Source: Propionibacterium australiense (GTDB lineage Bacteria > Actinomycetota > Actinomycetes > Propionibacteriales > Propionibacteriaceae). Taken from it: 64,000 nucleotides of DNA. A model generated the notes under the pieces. It saw nothing but the letters and a program-made list of their open reading frames with translations, was not told where the DNA came from and did no database searches. Position numbers and translations under genes: made by a program. The stretch covers positions 22,160 to 86,159 of the forward strand of contig NZ_RCIV01000012.1 in the NCBI RefSeq assembly GCF_003666605.1, in the 5' to 3' direction. Shown here piece by piece: positions 16,175 to 23,951 of this stretch. Every line of letters starts with the position of its first letter. Position 1 is the stretch's first letter.

Positions 16175-16806
16175 CCATTCACGCGATCGTCTCGGCCTAC
16201 GGACCTGCGTCGTTCGGCCTGTCCAGCCCGCAGCTGCCCGAGCTCTTCGCCGGAGGCACCTCCCCCGACGAGTACGACCAGGACGGCATCGTCGCTCTTC
16301 TCGGCGAAGCGGGCGCCCCTGACGAGTACCAGCTGTGCGTTCACCGTCAGGTCTACACCGCCCGTGAGGACCGCGAGTGGTTCATCCGGTTGTTCCGGGA
16401 CCCCCGCCCCGACGGTGCAGCTGATCGTCTGGCCACCTTGCGTCTGCTCCGCGATCTGCTTGAGGCCACTCCCGAGCCCGTCGACAGTGCCCCTCACGCC
16501 GTGACAGGCGAGGTGCTGTTCATCATCGCCAGCCCCGAGGACACCCTCGGCTGGCTGGCCGAGCAGCTCCACGACCACGAGCCCGCAACGGTCGTCGCCC
16601 GGGCAGACGACAAGACCCTGTGGATGCTGGGCATCACCAGGAGCGGGCACGGCGCCGGCGGGGCGGAAGAACCATCGGGAACCACCGTGGGTCAGCTCAT
16701 GGCCCGCTGCGAGGCGCATCCGAAGGCGCCGGCTCCTGATTTCCTGACCGAGACGGCCCCGGCCGAGGTCTCGCGCGTCGGTGAACTCGTCAGCGTTAGC
16801 CACTGA
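16171..16806 (+). CDS. Unknown 211-residue protein coupled to HicA, possible divergent HicB-type partner
   Basis: Starts at a GTG overlapping the HicA stop, with AAGGAGG before it. The first ~50 residues (TIHAIVSAYGPASFGLSSPQ then LPELFAGGTSPDEYDQDGIV) follow the HicB pattern of a short strand, a G-x-SxPxLPxxxxGG turn and an acidic helix. The remainder (about 150 residues; EWFIRLFRDPRP, HAVTGEVLFIIASPEDTLGW, KTLWMLGIT) is unfamiliar and lacks the HTH or RHH domain usual at the end of HicB. It may be an enlarged antitoxin or a regulatory partner. No signal peptide or membrane helix. The function is inferred from position only. Confidence 0.5.
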   Translation: MTIHAIVSAYGPASFGLSSPQLPELFAGGTSPDEYDQDGIVALLGEAGAPDEYQLCVHRQVYTAREDREWFIRLFRDPRPDGAADRLATLRLLRDLLEATPEPVDSAPHAVTGEVLFIIASPEDTLGWLAEQLHDHEPATVVARADDKTLWMLGITRSGHGAGGAEEPSGTTVGQLMARCEAHPKAPAPDFLTETAPAEVSRVGELVSVSH

Positions 16807-16888
16807 GCACACTGCTGCCGAGTGAAGTTCCGGCATCGGTCCTACTCGTCGGCCTGCACCCGCTGCTGGCTTCCCGCGTCCGGAGGCG

Positions 16889-17470
16889 GTGAACCATTCG
16901 GCCGGTGCGTGCTACAAGCAGTGTGTGGACTCCGACCCGGTTGAGTTGCTGCGCCGTGTGGGCGACGGGGATGAGTGCGCCCTGGCCGAGTTGTACGCGC
17001 GGTTCGCGGCGTCGGTCCACGGTTTCGTGTCGAGGCGGGTGCCGGACCGCGGTGTGGTCGAGGAGGTCTGCGCGGACGTCTGGCTGGGTTGCTGGCGGTC
17101 GGCGCGCTCGTTCCGCGGGGACAGCCGGGTGCTGACCTGGCTGCTGGGCATCGCGTCCCGTCAGGTGTACGTGCACACCCGCCGCAAACGCCGGCCGACG
17201 GTGCCTCTCGACTCCGTCGACGGCACCCCGGCCGACGCGCATCCGGGCCCGGCCGATGTGGCGGTCTCGCGGGCCGGGTCGGAGGCGCTGGTGAACGCCA
17301 TGGAGCATCTGCCGGAGGATCTGTACGAGGTCATCGTCCTGGCATGGCTCCACGACCTGCCGTACGGCGAGATCAGCGATGTCGTCGGCATCCCGGTGGG
17401 GACGGTCAAGAGCCGGGTGTCGCGGGCCCGGCGCCTGCTGCGAGAGGAGATCGGAGGGCCTCATGAATGA
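16889..17470 (+). CDS. ECF-type RNA polymerase sigma factor
   Basis: 193 residues from the GTG at 16889; the GTG at 16925 is the alternative, since the first has GGAGG only two bases away. Region 2 is DECALAELYARFAASVHGFV with ADVWLGCWRSARSFRGDSRVLTWLLGIA, region 4 is LPEDLYEVIVLAWLHDLPYGEISDVVGIPVGTVKSRVSRARRLLREE. It overlaps the next membrane-protein gene by eight bases and leads a six-gene operon ending in an ABC ATPase and a lipoprotein. No standard zinc anti-sigma motif (HxxxCxxC) is seen in the neighbour, so how it is held inactive is unclear. Confidence 0.9.
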   Translation: MNHSAGACYKQCVDSDPVELLRRVGDGDECALAELYARFAASVHGFVSRRVPDRGVVEEVCADVWLGCWRSARSFRGDSRVLTWLLGIASRQVYVHTRRKRRPTVPLDSVDGTPADAHPGPADVAVSRAGSEALVNAMEHLPEDLYEVIVLAWLHDLPYGEISDVVGIPVGTVKSRVSRARRLLREEIGGPHE

Positions 17471-18293
17471 TCCGTACGGGAACGAGGCCGAACAGTTCCG
17501 GGCGGCACTCGCCCGGATCGAGGCGTCCAGGGCCGGTTCGATGCCGAGTTTCGAGACGATCCGGTCCGCTGTCACCGCGTCGGCGTCACCGATGGATGCG
17601 CCGCGGTGGACACTGGCGCGCAGCATCCGGGTGACGGCAGCCCTGGTGCTGGCCCAGGTCCGGGTCGCGTCGTGGCTCATCGTTCCGGCGGCGCTCGTGA
17701 GCGCGGCTCTCGCGGTGCTCACCGCCAGGCTCCTGGGCACCACCCAGGGCTCCTCGGCCGTGGCATCGGGTTTCGCCGCGCTCATCCTCGCCGGTGCGGT
17801 CGTCACGATGACGATGGCCGTTTCCACGCGGTCGGCGGACTCGGTGCCGATCGCCACCCCTGTGGGGCCGGCCACGGTCCTGTTCGCCCGGGCGACGATG
17901 GTGCTCGTCGTCGACTGTCTTGCGGGTGGGGCAGCCTCGTGGCTGGCCGCCAGCTCCGGTTCGGTGGCCGCGTTCGGCCCCCTCGTCCTGACCTGGCTTG
18001 CGCCGATGGTGCTGGTCACCGGGCTGACGACGCTCCTGTCGGTCTGGGCCGCCCCCTGGGTCGGCGCGCTCATCGGGCTCATGACGATCCCCGTGCTCAT
18101 TCCCGCGCCCGAACCGATGATGCGGGTCGGGCTCGGCGCCGTGATCGGGGCGGTGAACGACGTCCTGCCCGCGTTCGCCGTGGCAGGCGTGGGCGTGGTC
18201 CTGTTCGTGGCCGCCATGCTGACGGCCGCAGGGCCGCCGTCGCCGTGGGCACTGCGTGAACCGGGCCGGCCTCGCCGGCTACTCACCAGGTGA
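17463..18293 (+). CDS. Membrane protein encoded after the ECF sigma factor
   Basis: A 276-residue protein with a ~55-residue cytoplasmic N-terminus (NDPYGNEAEQFRAALARIEA) followed by five or six hydrophobic helices. The ATG at 17463 lies inside the sigma gene. The soluble N-terminus followed by membrane segments, and the overlap, suggest a membrane-bound anti-sigma role or an ABC-2-type permease subunit; neither is provable from the sequence. The C-terminus is basic (REPGRPRRLLTR). It precedes two more membrane proteins and an ABC ATPase. Confidence 0.7.
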   Translation: MNDPYGNEAEQFRAALARIEASRAGSMPSFETIRSAVTASASPMDAPRWTLARSIRVTAALVLAQVRVASWLIVPAALVSAALAVLTARLLGTTQGSSAVASGFAALILAGAVVTMTMAVSTRSADSVPIATPVGPATVLFARATMVLVVDCLAGGAASWLAASSGSVAAFGPLVLTWLAPMVLVTGLTTLLSVWAAPWVGALIGLMTIPVLIPAPEPMMRVGLGAVIGAVNDVLPAFAVAGVGVVLFVAAMLTAAGPPSPWALREPGRPRRLLTR

Positions 18294-18327
18294 TGGCCCG
18301 TCCGGGTCAAGAACGCAGAGAAGGATC

Positions 18328-18954
18328 ATGTCGACTGGGAGGATCCGCGCGCAGTTCAGGCGCGTCGGGGCGCCGGCCGCGGCCCTGCCCCTCACGTCCG
18401 GCATCGCCGTGGCGGCGATCGGTGTGGTGATGGCCGGGTCGTGGACGGCGACACAGACCGCGGTCGCCGTCACCTGGTTGTCCCAGATGTTCTCGATCGC
18501 GGTCGGCATCACCGCGGTCGTGGCGCTGACCGGTGACCCGGTCATCGAGTTGCACGAGTCCACCCCCACGTCATTCCGTGCGGCACAGCTCATCCGCGGC
18601 GCCATCGTCCTGACGGTCTCGGTACTCGCGGTGTTCGCGATGTTCGCGCCCCTGCACGCCCGTAGGGTGTGGCCGAGAGACGTCGGTTGGGTCGATGTTC
18701 TCGGCCCGGTCAGCTCCACGACCTTCATCGTGGCCGTCGCGCTGGCGGCCGCCGCCTTCTCCAGGTCCGCGTCGACGACGAGCATCGCCGTCATCGCGGG
18801 CTGGATGTTCGTGTCCCTGATGTGGGAGCCCTACGTCGGCGTGCTCGCCGTGCGGTGCGGCGGCCTGTTCGTCATGGCCGCCGGGTTCGCCGTCATGGCG
18901 GCCCTGCGGCTGGGGGACGCGGAGGAGAACATCTCGAAGGCGGTGACGACATGA
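18328..18954 (+). CDS. Polytopic membrane protein, probable ABC permease subunit
   Basis: 208 residues, about six transmembrane helices, basic start MSTGRIRAQFRRVG and acidic end LGDAEENISKAVTT. No family motif recognised. AGAGAAGGATC precedes the ATG at 18328. It overlaps the next gene as ATGA and belongs to the sigma-ABC operon. By analogy to other operons with one ATPase and several polytopic proteins, it and the next protein are probably the permease. Confidence 0.7.
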   Translation: MSTGRIRAQFRRVGAPAAALPLTSGIAVAAIGVVMAGSWTATQTAVAVTWLSQMFSIAVGITAVVALTGDPVIELHESTPTSFRAAQLIRGAIVLTVSVLAVFAMFAPLHARRVWPRDVGWVDVLGPVSSTTFIVAVALAAAAFSRSASTTSIAVIAGWMFVSLMWEPYVGVLAVRCGGLFVMAAGFAVMAALRLGDAEENISKAVTT

Positions 18955-19727
18955 CGCTGTTCCACGTCGCCGCCACCCATGCGCGGATCACGCGCCGACG
19001 CGTCTGGCTGTGGTTCGCGATCGTGTCGTTGACCGCCCTTGGCGCCCTGCTGGCGTTCATCTCCCCGGGTGCCCCGCACACCGGCGGCACACCCGATCTT
19101 GCCTTCACCGGCCAGGTCATCGCGCTGTTCTGCGGGGCCGCCTACGCCGCGGCGTTCACCGACTTCTTCGCCTCCGCGTCTCGCCGCAGCATGGACGAGA
19201 TCGAGGCCTCGACGCCCGCCGCCCCGCTGACGCGCCACGCCGCCCTCGTCCTGGGGACGCTCGGGATCGTCCTCGTTCCGAGCGCCGTCGTCCTGATGGG
19301 AACCGGGCTCGCGCAGACCGTCGCCGGCCACGGGACAGCCGTCCTGGCGGCGATCGCCGTTCTCGTGACGATCGTCCTGCCCAGTGCGCTGGTCGCCACC
19401 TGCCTGTCGGCGCTGCTCGGCGCCGTGCTCCCGCACGGTGCGGCGCGTGTCGTGGCGGTCCTGCTGTGGTTCGGGGCCGTGTTCTCCACGCCGCTGGTCC
19501 CGCTGCCCACCCTCAACGGCACCGTCCTCAATCTCGTCGGCGACACCGTCGCGGCCGGGTTCTTCGGGGCGTCGCCCCTCTACCCCCGCTACGACTCGAC
19601 CGGCCCGCTCGGCCTGGACGCCACCACGCCACCGGCCGCGGTCCTGTCCCTGGTGTGGCAGGCCGTGCTCATCATGCTGCTCCTGGCCGCCGGCTCGTCC
19701 CTTGCCCGCGCCCGTGCCCGGAGCTGA
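18951..19727 (+). CDS. Polytopic membrane protein, probable ABC permease subunit
   Basis: 258 residues, six or more hydrophobic segments, starting MTLFHVAATHARITRRRVWLW with positive residues before the first helix. Segments such as VIALFCGAAYAAAFTDFFASAS and TVLAAIAVLVTIVLPSALVA span the membrane. The ATG at 18951 overlaps the preceding stop, and the ATPase gene follows after 11 bases. Size and topology suit an ABC-2-like permease. Confidence 0.7.
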   Translation: MTLFHVAATHARITRRRVWLWFAIVSLTALGALLAFISPGAPHTGGTPDLAFTGQVIALFCGAAYAAAFTDFFASASRRSMDEIEASTPAAPLTRHAALVLGTLGIVLVPSAVVLMGTGLAQTVAGHGTAVLAAIAVLVTIVLPSALVATCLSALLGAVLPHGAARVVAVLLWFGAVFSTPLVPLPTLNGTVLNLVGDTVAAGFFGASPLYPRYDSTGPLGLDATTPPAAVLSLVWQAVLIMLLLAAGSSLARARARS

Positions 19728-19738
19728 AAGGAGAACCC

Positions 19739-20605
19739 GTGTTCATCTCCATCGACCACGTCACCAAGGACTTCCGCCGGAAACCGGGAGCCCTCAGCGA
19801 GGTGACCATCGACCTGCCCACCGGGATGATCGGGCTGCTGGGCTCCAACGGCGCCGGCAAGACCACCCTCATGCGCATCGTCTGCGGGATCATCCGGCCC
19901 ACACGCGGCCGGGTCCTCGTCGACGGCCACGACCTGTCCGACCGGGGAGCGCGGCGCACGCTCAAGAAGACCCTCGGCTATCTTCCCCAGGACGTCGAAC
20001 CGTACCCGAACCTCACCCCGGTCGAGTTCCTCGACTACATCGGCGTGCTCAAGGGGCTCGCCGCCCGCGCCGAGAGACGCCGGCAGGCCCACGAGCTCAT
20101 CGAGCTGGTCGGTCTCGCCGACGCCTCCCGGCGCCGCATCGGCGGTTTCTCCGGCGGCATGCGCCGACGTCTGGGCATAGCCCAGGCGCTCGTGGGCGAC
20201 CCCGGGCTGCTCATCGTGGACGAGCCCACCGCCGGGCTCGACCCGGAGGAGCGCATCCGCTTCCGCACCCTGCTCGCCAGGCTCGGTGACGAGCGGACCG
20301 TGATCCTGTCCACCCACATCCTCGACGACGTCGCCCAGACCTGCCCCTACGTGTTCGTCCTGCGCAATGGCCGTACGACCTTCGCCGGGCCCACCACGGG
20401 CCTGGTCGACGAGGCGCGCGGCCGCACCTGGCTCACCGCGCCGCAGGCGGCACCGCCCAATGACGCCATCGTCGTCAACGCGACGAGCACCACACGGGGA
20501 ACCCGCTACCGCATCGTCACCCGTACCCCACCCGAGGACGCCGAACCCGTCGACCCGTCCCTCGAGGACGGGTACATGGCCCTGGCCGCGAAGGAGACAC
20601 CATGA
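19739..20605 (+). CDS. ABC transporter ATP-binding protein
   Basis: 288 residues. Walker A GSNGAGKTT, Q-loop YLPQDV, signature FSGGMRRR, Walker B LLIVDEPTAGLD and H-loop LSTHIL are all intact. After about residue 220 comes a ~65-residue extension ending LEDGYMALAAKETP, as in ATPases of ABC-2 exporters. AAAGGAGAACCC sets the GTG start at 19739. It should power the two or three membrane proteins just upstream. Substrate unknown; the lipoprotein that follows overlaps its stop codon. Confidence 0.92.
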   Translation: MFISIDHVTKDFRRKPGALSEVTIDLPTGMIGLLGSNGAGKTTLMRIVCGIIRPTRGRVLVDGHDLSDRGARRTLKKTLGYLPQDVEPYPNLTPVEFLDYIGVLKGLAARAERRRQAHELIELVGLADASRRRIGGFSGGMRRRLGIAQALVGDPGLLIVDEPTAGLDPEERIRFRTLLARLGDERTVILSTHILDDVAQTCPYVFVLRNGRTTFAGPTTGLVDEARGRTWLTAPQAAPPNDAIVVNATSTTRGTRYRIVTRTPPEDAEPVDPSLEDGYMALAAKETP

Positions 20606-20973
20606 CCAAGACCATCAACACGATTCTCACCGGCGCGGTCGCCGTCCTGCTTGTCACCGCGGCGAGCGGCTGTGGCGCCTTCCACGCCGAGGACTACCCG
20701 ACGGACGGCCCGTCCCGGACGGCGACCAGCAACCCGCAGGAGGTCACCGCCGAACAGTTCGGCCACTCGTGGCCCTTCGCCGTGGAGCACGGCACCGTCG
20801 GCTGCGAGGTGAACGACGACGGCGACCCGGTGCTCACCTTCACCGCCCCGGACGGGACCAGGTACGCGCTCAACTCGGTCCAGGGCAACCGCGAGCTGCC
20901 CGATGCCTCCGAGATCGCCAGCGGATCGATCGGCCCGATCCGGTCCTTCGCCTTCAGCGTCTGTGACGTTTGA
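20602..20973 (+). CDS. Lipoprotein with DUF2511-like domain
   Basis: A 123-residue secreted lipoprotein: signal helix TILTGAVAVLLVTAA, lipobox ASGC with the acylated cysteine at about 24. The mature part has VTAEQFGHSWPFAVEHGTVGC and ALTFTAPDG-like YALN motifs, matching DUF2511 (YebY-type) proteins of unknown function. Two mature cysteines (in TVGCEV and SVCDV) could form a disulfide. Its ATG overlaps the ATPase stop, making it the last gene of the sigma-ABC operon; it could be a surface sensor or substrate-binding accessory. Confidence 0.75.
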   Translation: MTKTINTILTGAVAVLLVTAASGCGAFHAEDYPTDGPSRTATSNPQEVTAEQFGHSWPFAVEHGTVGCEVNDDGDPVLTFTAPDGTRYALNSVQGNRELPDASEIASGSIGPIRSFAFSVCDV

Positions 20974-21279
20974 GGCCCGAGGAACGCCAGACAATCCCAT
21001 CGGCCGTCAAACAGGGTGCGGGTCAGCCGCTGGTGAAGAACCGGCCAGGAGGCTGCCTTGGCGTACCGGTCCACGCATCGCCTCACACAACTGCCTTAGG
21101 CATCGGCTCTCGTCAGGAGGTGACCCTGGTGGACGCAGGTCCTGCGCCTCATGGCGGCTACCGGTCACCGCGCTTGACTGGCGGCGGTTCGGCGTGGGAT
21201 TGGGGTTCGTCCACTAGGCTTGGCGTGTTGCGCCGTCGTCCCGGTGCAGCAAGCCGTCGTCCACGAGGAGCAGCGCACC
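20974..21279. other. Region upstream of crgA
   Basis: About 300 bases without a gene. A TTGACT at roughly 21174 is the best -35-like hexamer, but no well-spaced -10 follows. No repeat or operator recognised. Confidence 0.4.
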
Positions 21280-21567
21280 GTGCCGGAATCCAAGGCTCGC
21301 AAGAAGGCCGTCGACAAGAAGAAGTCGAAGAACAAGGCCAAGGCGAAGGAGGCCTCGAACAAGAGGCTCCAGGCCGTCCGCATCGCCGACCGCGCCTGGG
21401 TGCCCTACGTGTTCGTGCCGGTCGGGCTCATCGGCGTGGCGTGGCTGGTGCTCTTCTACATCGCCGGCTACACGATCCCCTTCATGGCGGTGCTCGGCAA
21501 CTGGAACTTCGCCATCGGGCTGGGGCTCATCGCCGCCAGCTTCTTCATCGCGACCTTCTGGAAGTAG
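21280..21567 (+). CDS. crgA: Cell division protein CrgA
   Basis: 95 residues: a Lys-rich cytoplasmic N-terminus (KARKKAVDKKKSKNKAKAKE), the CrgA signature WVPYVFVPVGLIGVAWLV, and a second helix after NWNFAIGLGLI ending FWK. CrgA is a two-helix membrane protein that recruits FtsZ, FtsQ and FtsI/PBPB partners in Actinobacteria. The GTG at 21280 is preceded by GAGGAG nine bases upstream; earlier in-frame codons give an implausible leader. Normally close to pabA/trpG, but here separated from it by about 6 kb. Confidence 0.93.
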   Translation: MPESKARKKAVDKKKSKNKAKAKEASNKRLQAVRIADRAWVPYVFVPVGLIGVAWLVLFYIAGYTIPFMAVLGNWNFAIGLGLIAASFFIATFWK

Positions 21568-21734
21568 CACCACCGGCCGCTTCGCCCTCCGGCAGCTCCC
21601 GCACGCCCGTGGGGCGTCCAGCCCGCGGGACCGGCGGACGCCCGCCCGCACCATCCTCGTGGGTTCGTGGGCTACTCCCCGACCGGCCCCTCGACGCCCT
21701 CGGGAACGGCAGGTCCCGCCCGTGCGCGGGGCGC

Positions 21735-22961
21735 TCAGTACATCATCGCCAGTGCCGGGTTGGTGATGAGCGCGGCCAGGTCGGACAGGAAACGTGCCGC
21801 CTCGACGCCGTCGATGAGCCGGTGGTCGAAGGACAGCGACATCATCGCGGTCCAGCGCGGCTCGATGAACTCCTCGCCATCGCGTTCGCTCACCCAGGGG
21901 CGGCGCCGGATGGAACCGATCGCCAGGATCGCGCTCTCGTTCCCGCTGATGATCGGGGTCCCGGCGTCCAGGCCGAGGCCGCCCAGGTTGGTGATGGAGA
22001 AGGTGCCGCCGCTGTAGTCGGCCGGCTGCAACTGCCCCGCCTTGGCGAGCTTCACCAGGCGTCCCAGCTCGGCGGCCATGTCCTTCAGGTCGCGGTCCTG
22101 GGCGTCACGGATCACCGGCACGAGCAGGCCGTGCGGGGTGTCGGCGGCGAACCCGATGTTGACCGACTCGTGCAGGGTGATCCGGTCCTGCTCGCTCGGC
22201 CAGCTGGCGTTGATCATCGGGTTGGTGCGCATCGCCAGGCAGACGGCCTTGCACCAGATGAGCAGCGGGGTCACGTGCAGCCCGGCGAAGTCGCGCCGGG
22301 CGCGCAGCGCGGTGACCAGATCGACGACGGATCCGGCGTCGCACTCGACGAAGGCCGTCGTGTGCACCTTGCTGTCCTTCGATGCGGTGACGTTGCGGGC
22401 AGTGGCACGGCGCACCGCGTCGGCGTCGTGCTGGTCGTCGTGCCTGGGGCGGGCTCCGGTGCGGCGGCTCACCTCGTGCACGCGGCGGCGCCGGGCCCGC
22501 GGCGGGACGGAGCCCGGGGTGGCGCCGTAGCCGACGAGGACCGGCCGCCCGGCCTCCGGGGCGGCCCCGGCCGATGCCGTTGACTCGGGGCGGGAGAACC
22601 CGGCGGCCTCCTCGTCCTGGCGGGGCGCTGGCGGCTGCGCCTCGGGCGCCGAAGCCCTGGCCGCCACGGCGGCACCCTGGTCTGCTCCGGCCGGTTCGTC
22701 GCCCGGCGCCTCGCCGGCTGGCTCGGGGCCGTCGTCGATGACGACGACGGGCGCCCCCACCTCGACGGTCTCGCCCTCGGCGGCTAGGATCTGGGTGACG
22801 GTCCCGGCGAACGGCGAGGGCAGTTCGACGACCGACTTGGCCGTCTCGACCGACAGCAGGTCGTCGTTGACCCTCACCCGGTCTCCGACCGCGACGTGCC
22901 ATTCGACGATGACGGCCTCGGTGAGACCCTCCCCCGCGTCGGGCATGAGATATGTGGGCAC
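21735..22961 (-). CDS. Branched-chain 2-oxoacid dehydrogenase E2 (dihydrolipoamide acyltransferase)
   Basis: 408 residues. The lipoyl domain is at 1-75 with the acceptor Lys42 in SVETAKSVV; a Pro/Ala-rich linker follows to about 165; the catalytic domain ends with SLSFDHRLIDGVEAARFL carrying the DHRxxDG active site. It transfers branched acyl groups from lipoate to CoA. The E1/E3-binding peripheral domain usually between linker and core is not recognisable: the linker goes directly from RRRRVHEVSRR to the catalytic region. GAGGAG precedes the GTG start. Third gene of the E1a-E1b-E2 operon; no E3 is in the window. Confidence 0.92.
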   Translation of the reverse strand: MPTYLMPDAGEGLTEAVIVEWHVAVGDRVRVNDDLLSVETAKSVVELPSPFAGTVTQILAAEGETVEVGAPVVVIDDGPEPAGEAPGDEPAGADQGAAVAARASAPEAQPPAPRQDEEAAGFSRPESTASAGAAPEAGRPVLVGYGATPGSVPPRARRRRVHEVSRRTGARPRHDDQHDADAVRRATARNVTASKDSKVHTTAFVECDAGSVVDLVTALRARRDFAGLHVTPLLIWCKAVCLAMRTNPMINASWPSEQDRITLHESVNIGFAADTPHGLLVPVIRDAQDRDLKDMAAELGRLVKLAKAGQLQPADYSGGTFSITNLGGLGLDAGTPIISGNESAILAIGSIRRRPWVSERDGEEFIEPRWTAMMSLSFDHRLIDGVEAARFLSDLAALITNPALAMMY

Positions 22962-22979
22962 GATTGCTCCTCGCTGGGT

Positions 22980-23951
22980 TCAGTAGGCGAATGATCTGTC
23001 GACGGCGTCGAGGACACGTTCGGCGTCGGGCAGGTAGTCGCGCTCGACCCGGGCCGGCGGGTAGCGGGTGTCCCAGGCGGCGACGCGCAGCACCGGGGCG
23101 TCGAGGGCGCCCCACAGCTCCTCGTCCAGGCGGGCGGCGATCTCGGCGCCGGGACCGAGGGTCCGGCGCGCCTCGTGGACGACGACGACCCTGCGGGTTC
23201 GGGCCGCGCTGGCCCGGATCGTCGCCATGTCGAGCGGCGCCAAGGCGCGCAGGTCGACGACCTCCAGGTCGCGTCCCTCACGGGCGGCCGCCTCGGCGGC
23301 GTCCAGGCAGGTGCGGACGGTCGGGCCGTAGGCCAGCAGGGTGGCGTCGCGGCCGGGCCGGACGGTCCTGGCGGCGGTCATCGGCAGGTCGGGGGCCGGG
23401 CCCACCTCGCCCTTGACGTAGTAGCGGGCCTTGGGTTCCAGCAGGATCACCGGGTCGGGGCACTCGATCGCCTGCCGCAGCAGCCAGTGGGCGTCCTGGG
23501 GCGAACCGCAGCTGAGCACGTGCAGGCCGGGGGTGTGCATGAAGTAGGCCTCGGGCGACTCGGAGTGGTGCTCGACCGCGCCGATGCCGCCGCCGAACGG
23601 GATCCGGATGACCACGGGCAACCTCGTGCGGCCGTGGGTGCGAGCCCGGTAGCCGGCCAGTTGGTTGACGATCTGGTCGAAGGCCGGGAAGACGAAGCCG
23701 TCGAACTGGATCTCGACGACCGGCCTGAACCCGCGCAGGGCGAGGCCGATGGCGGTGCCGACGATGCCGGACTCGGCCAGCGGCATGTCGCGGACCCGGC
23801 GCGGCCCGAACGCGTCGAACAGGCCCTCGGTGATGCGGAAGACCCCGCCCAGCCGGCCGACGTCCTCGCCCATGACGAGCACCTTCGGGTCCTCGGCGAG
23901 CGCGGCGTGCAGGGCCGTGTTGAGGGCCTTCGCGAGAGTGAGCTCGGTCAT
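22980..23951 (-). CDS. Branched-chain 2-oxoacid dehydrogenase E1 beta subunit
   Basis: 323 residues, typical E1-beta: LAKALNTALHAALAEDPKVLVMGEDVG, RDMPLAESGIVGTAIGLAL, FDQIVNQLAGYRARTHG, and FGGGIGAVEHHSESPEAYFMHTPGL with the conserved HHSES. It forms the thiamine-diphosphate active site with E1 alpha. The ATG at 23951 overlaps the E1-alpha stop as ATGA. An open frame running further upstream is a shadow of E1 alpha. EHHSESPEAYF favours branched-chain oxoacids over pyruvate as substrate. Confidence 0.93.
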   Translation of the reverse strand: MTELTLAKALNTALHAALAEDPKVLVMGEDVGRLGGVFRITEGLFDAFGPRRVRDMPLAESGIVGTAIGLALRGFRPVVEIQFDGFVFPAFDQIVNQLAGYRARTHGRTRLPVVIRIPFGGGIGAVEHHSESPEAYFMHTPGLHVLSCGSPQDAHWLLRQAIECPDPVILLEPKARYYVKGEVGPAPDLPMTAARTVRPGRDATLLAYGPTVRTCLDAAEAAAREGRDLEVVDLRALAPLDMATIRASAARTRRVVVVHEARRTLGPGAEIAARLDEELWGALDAPVLRVAAWDTRYPPARVERDYLPDAERVLDAVDRSFAY

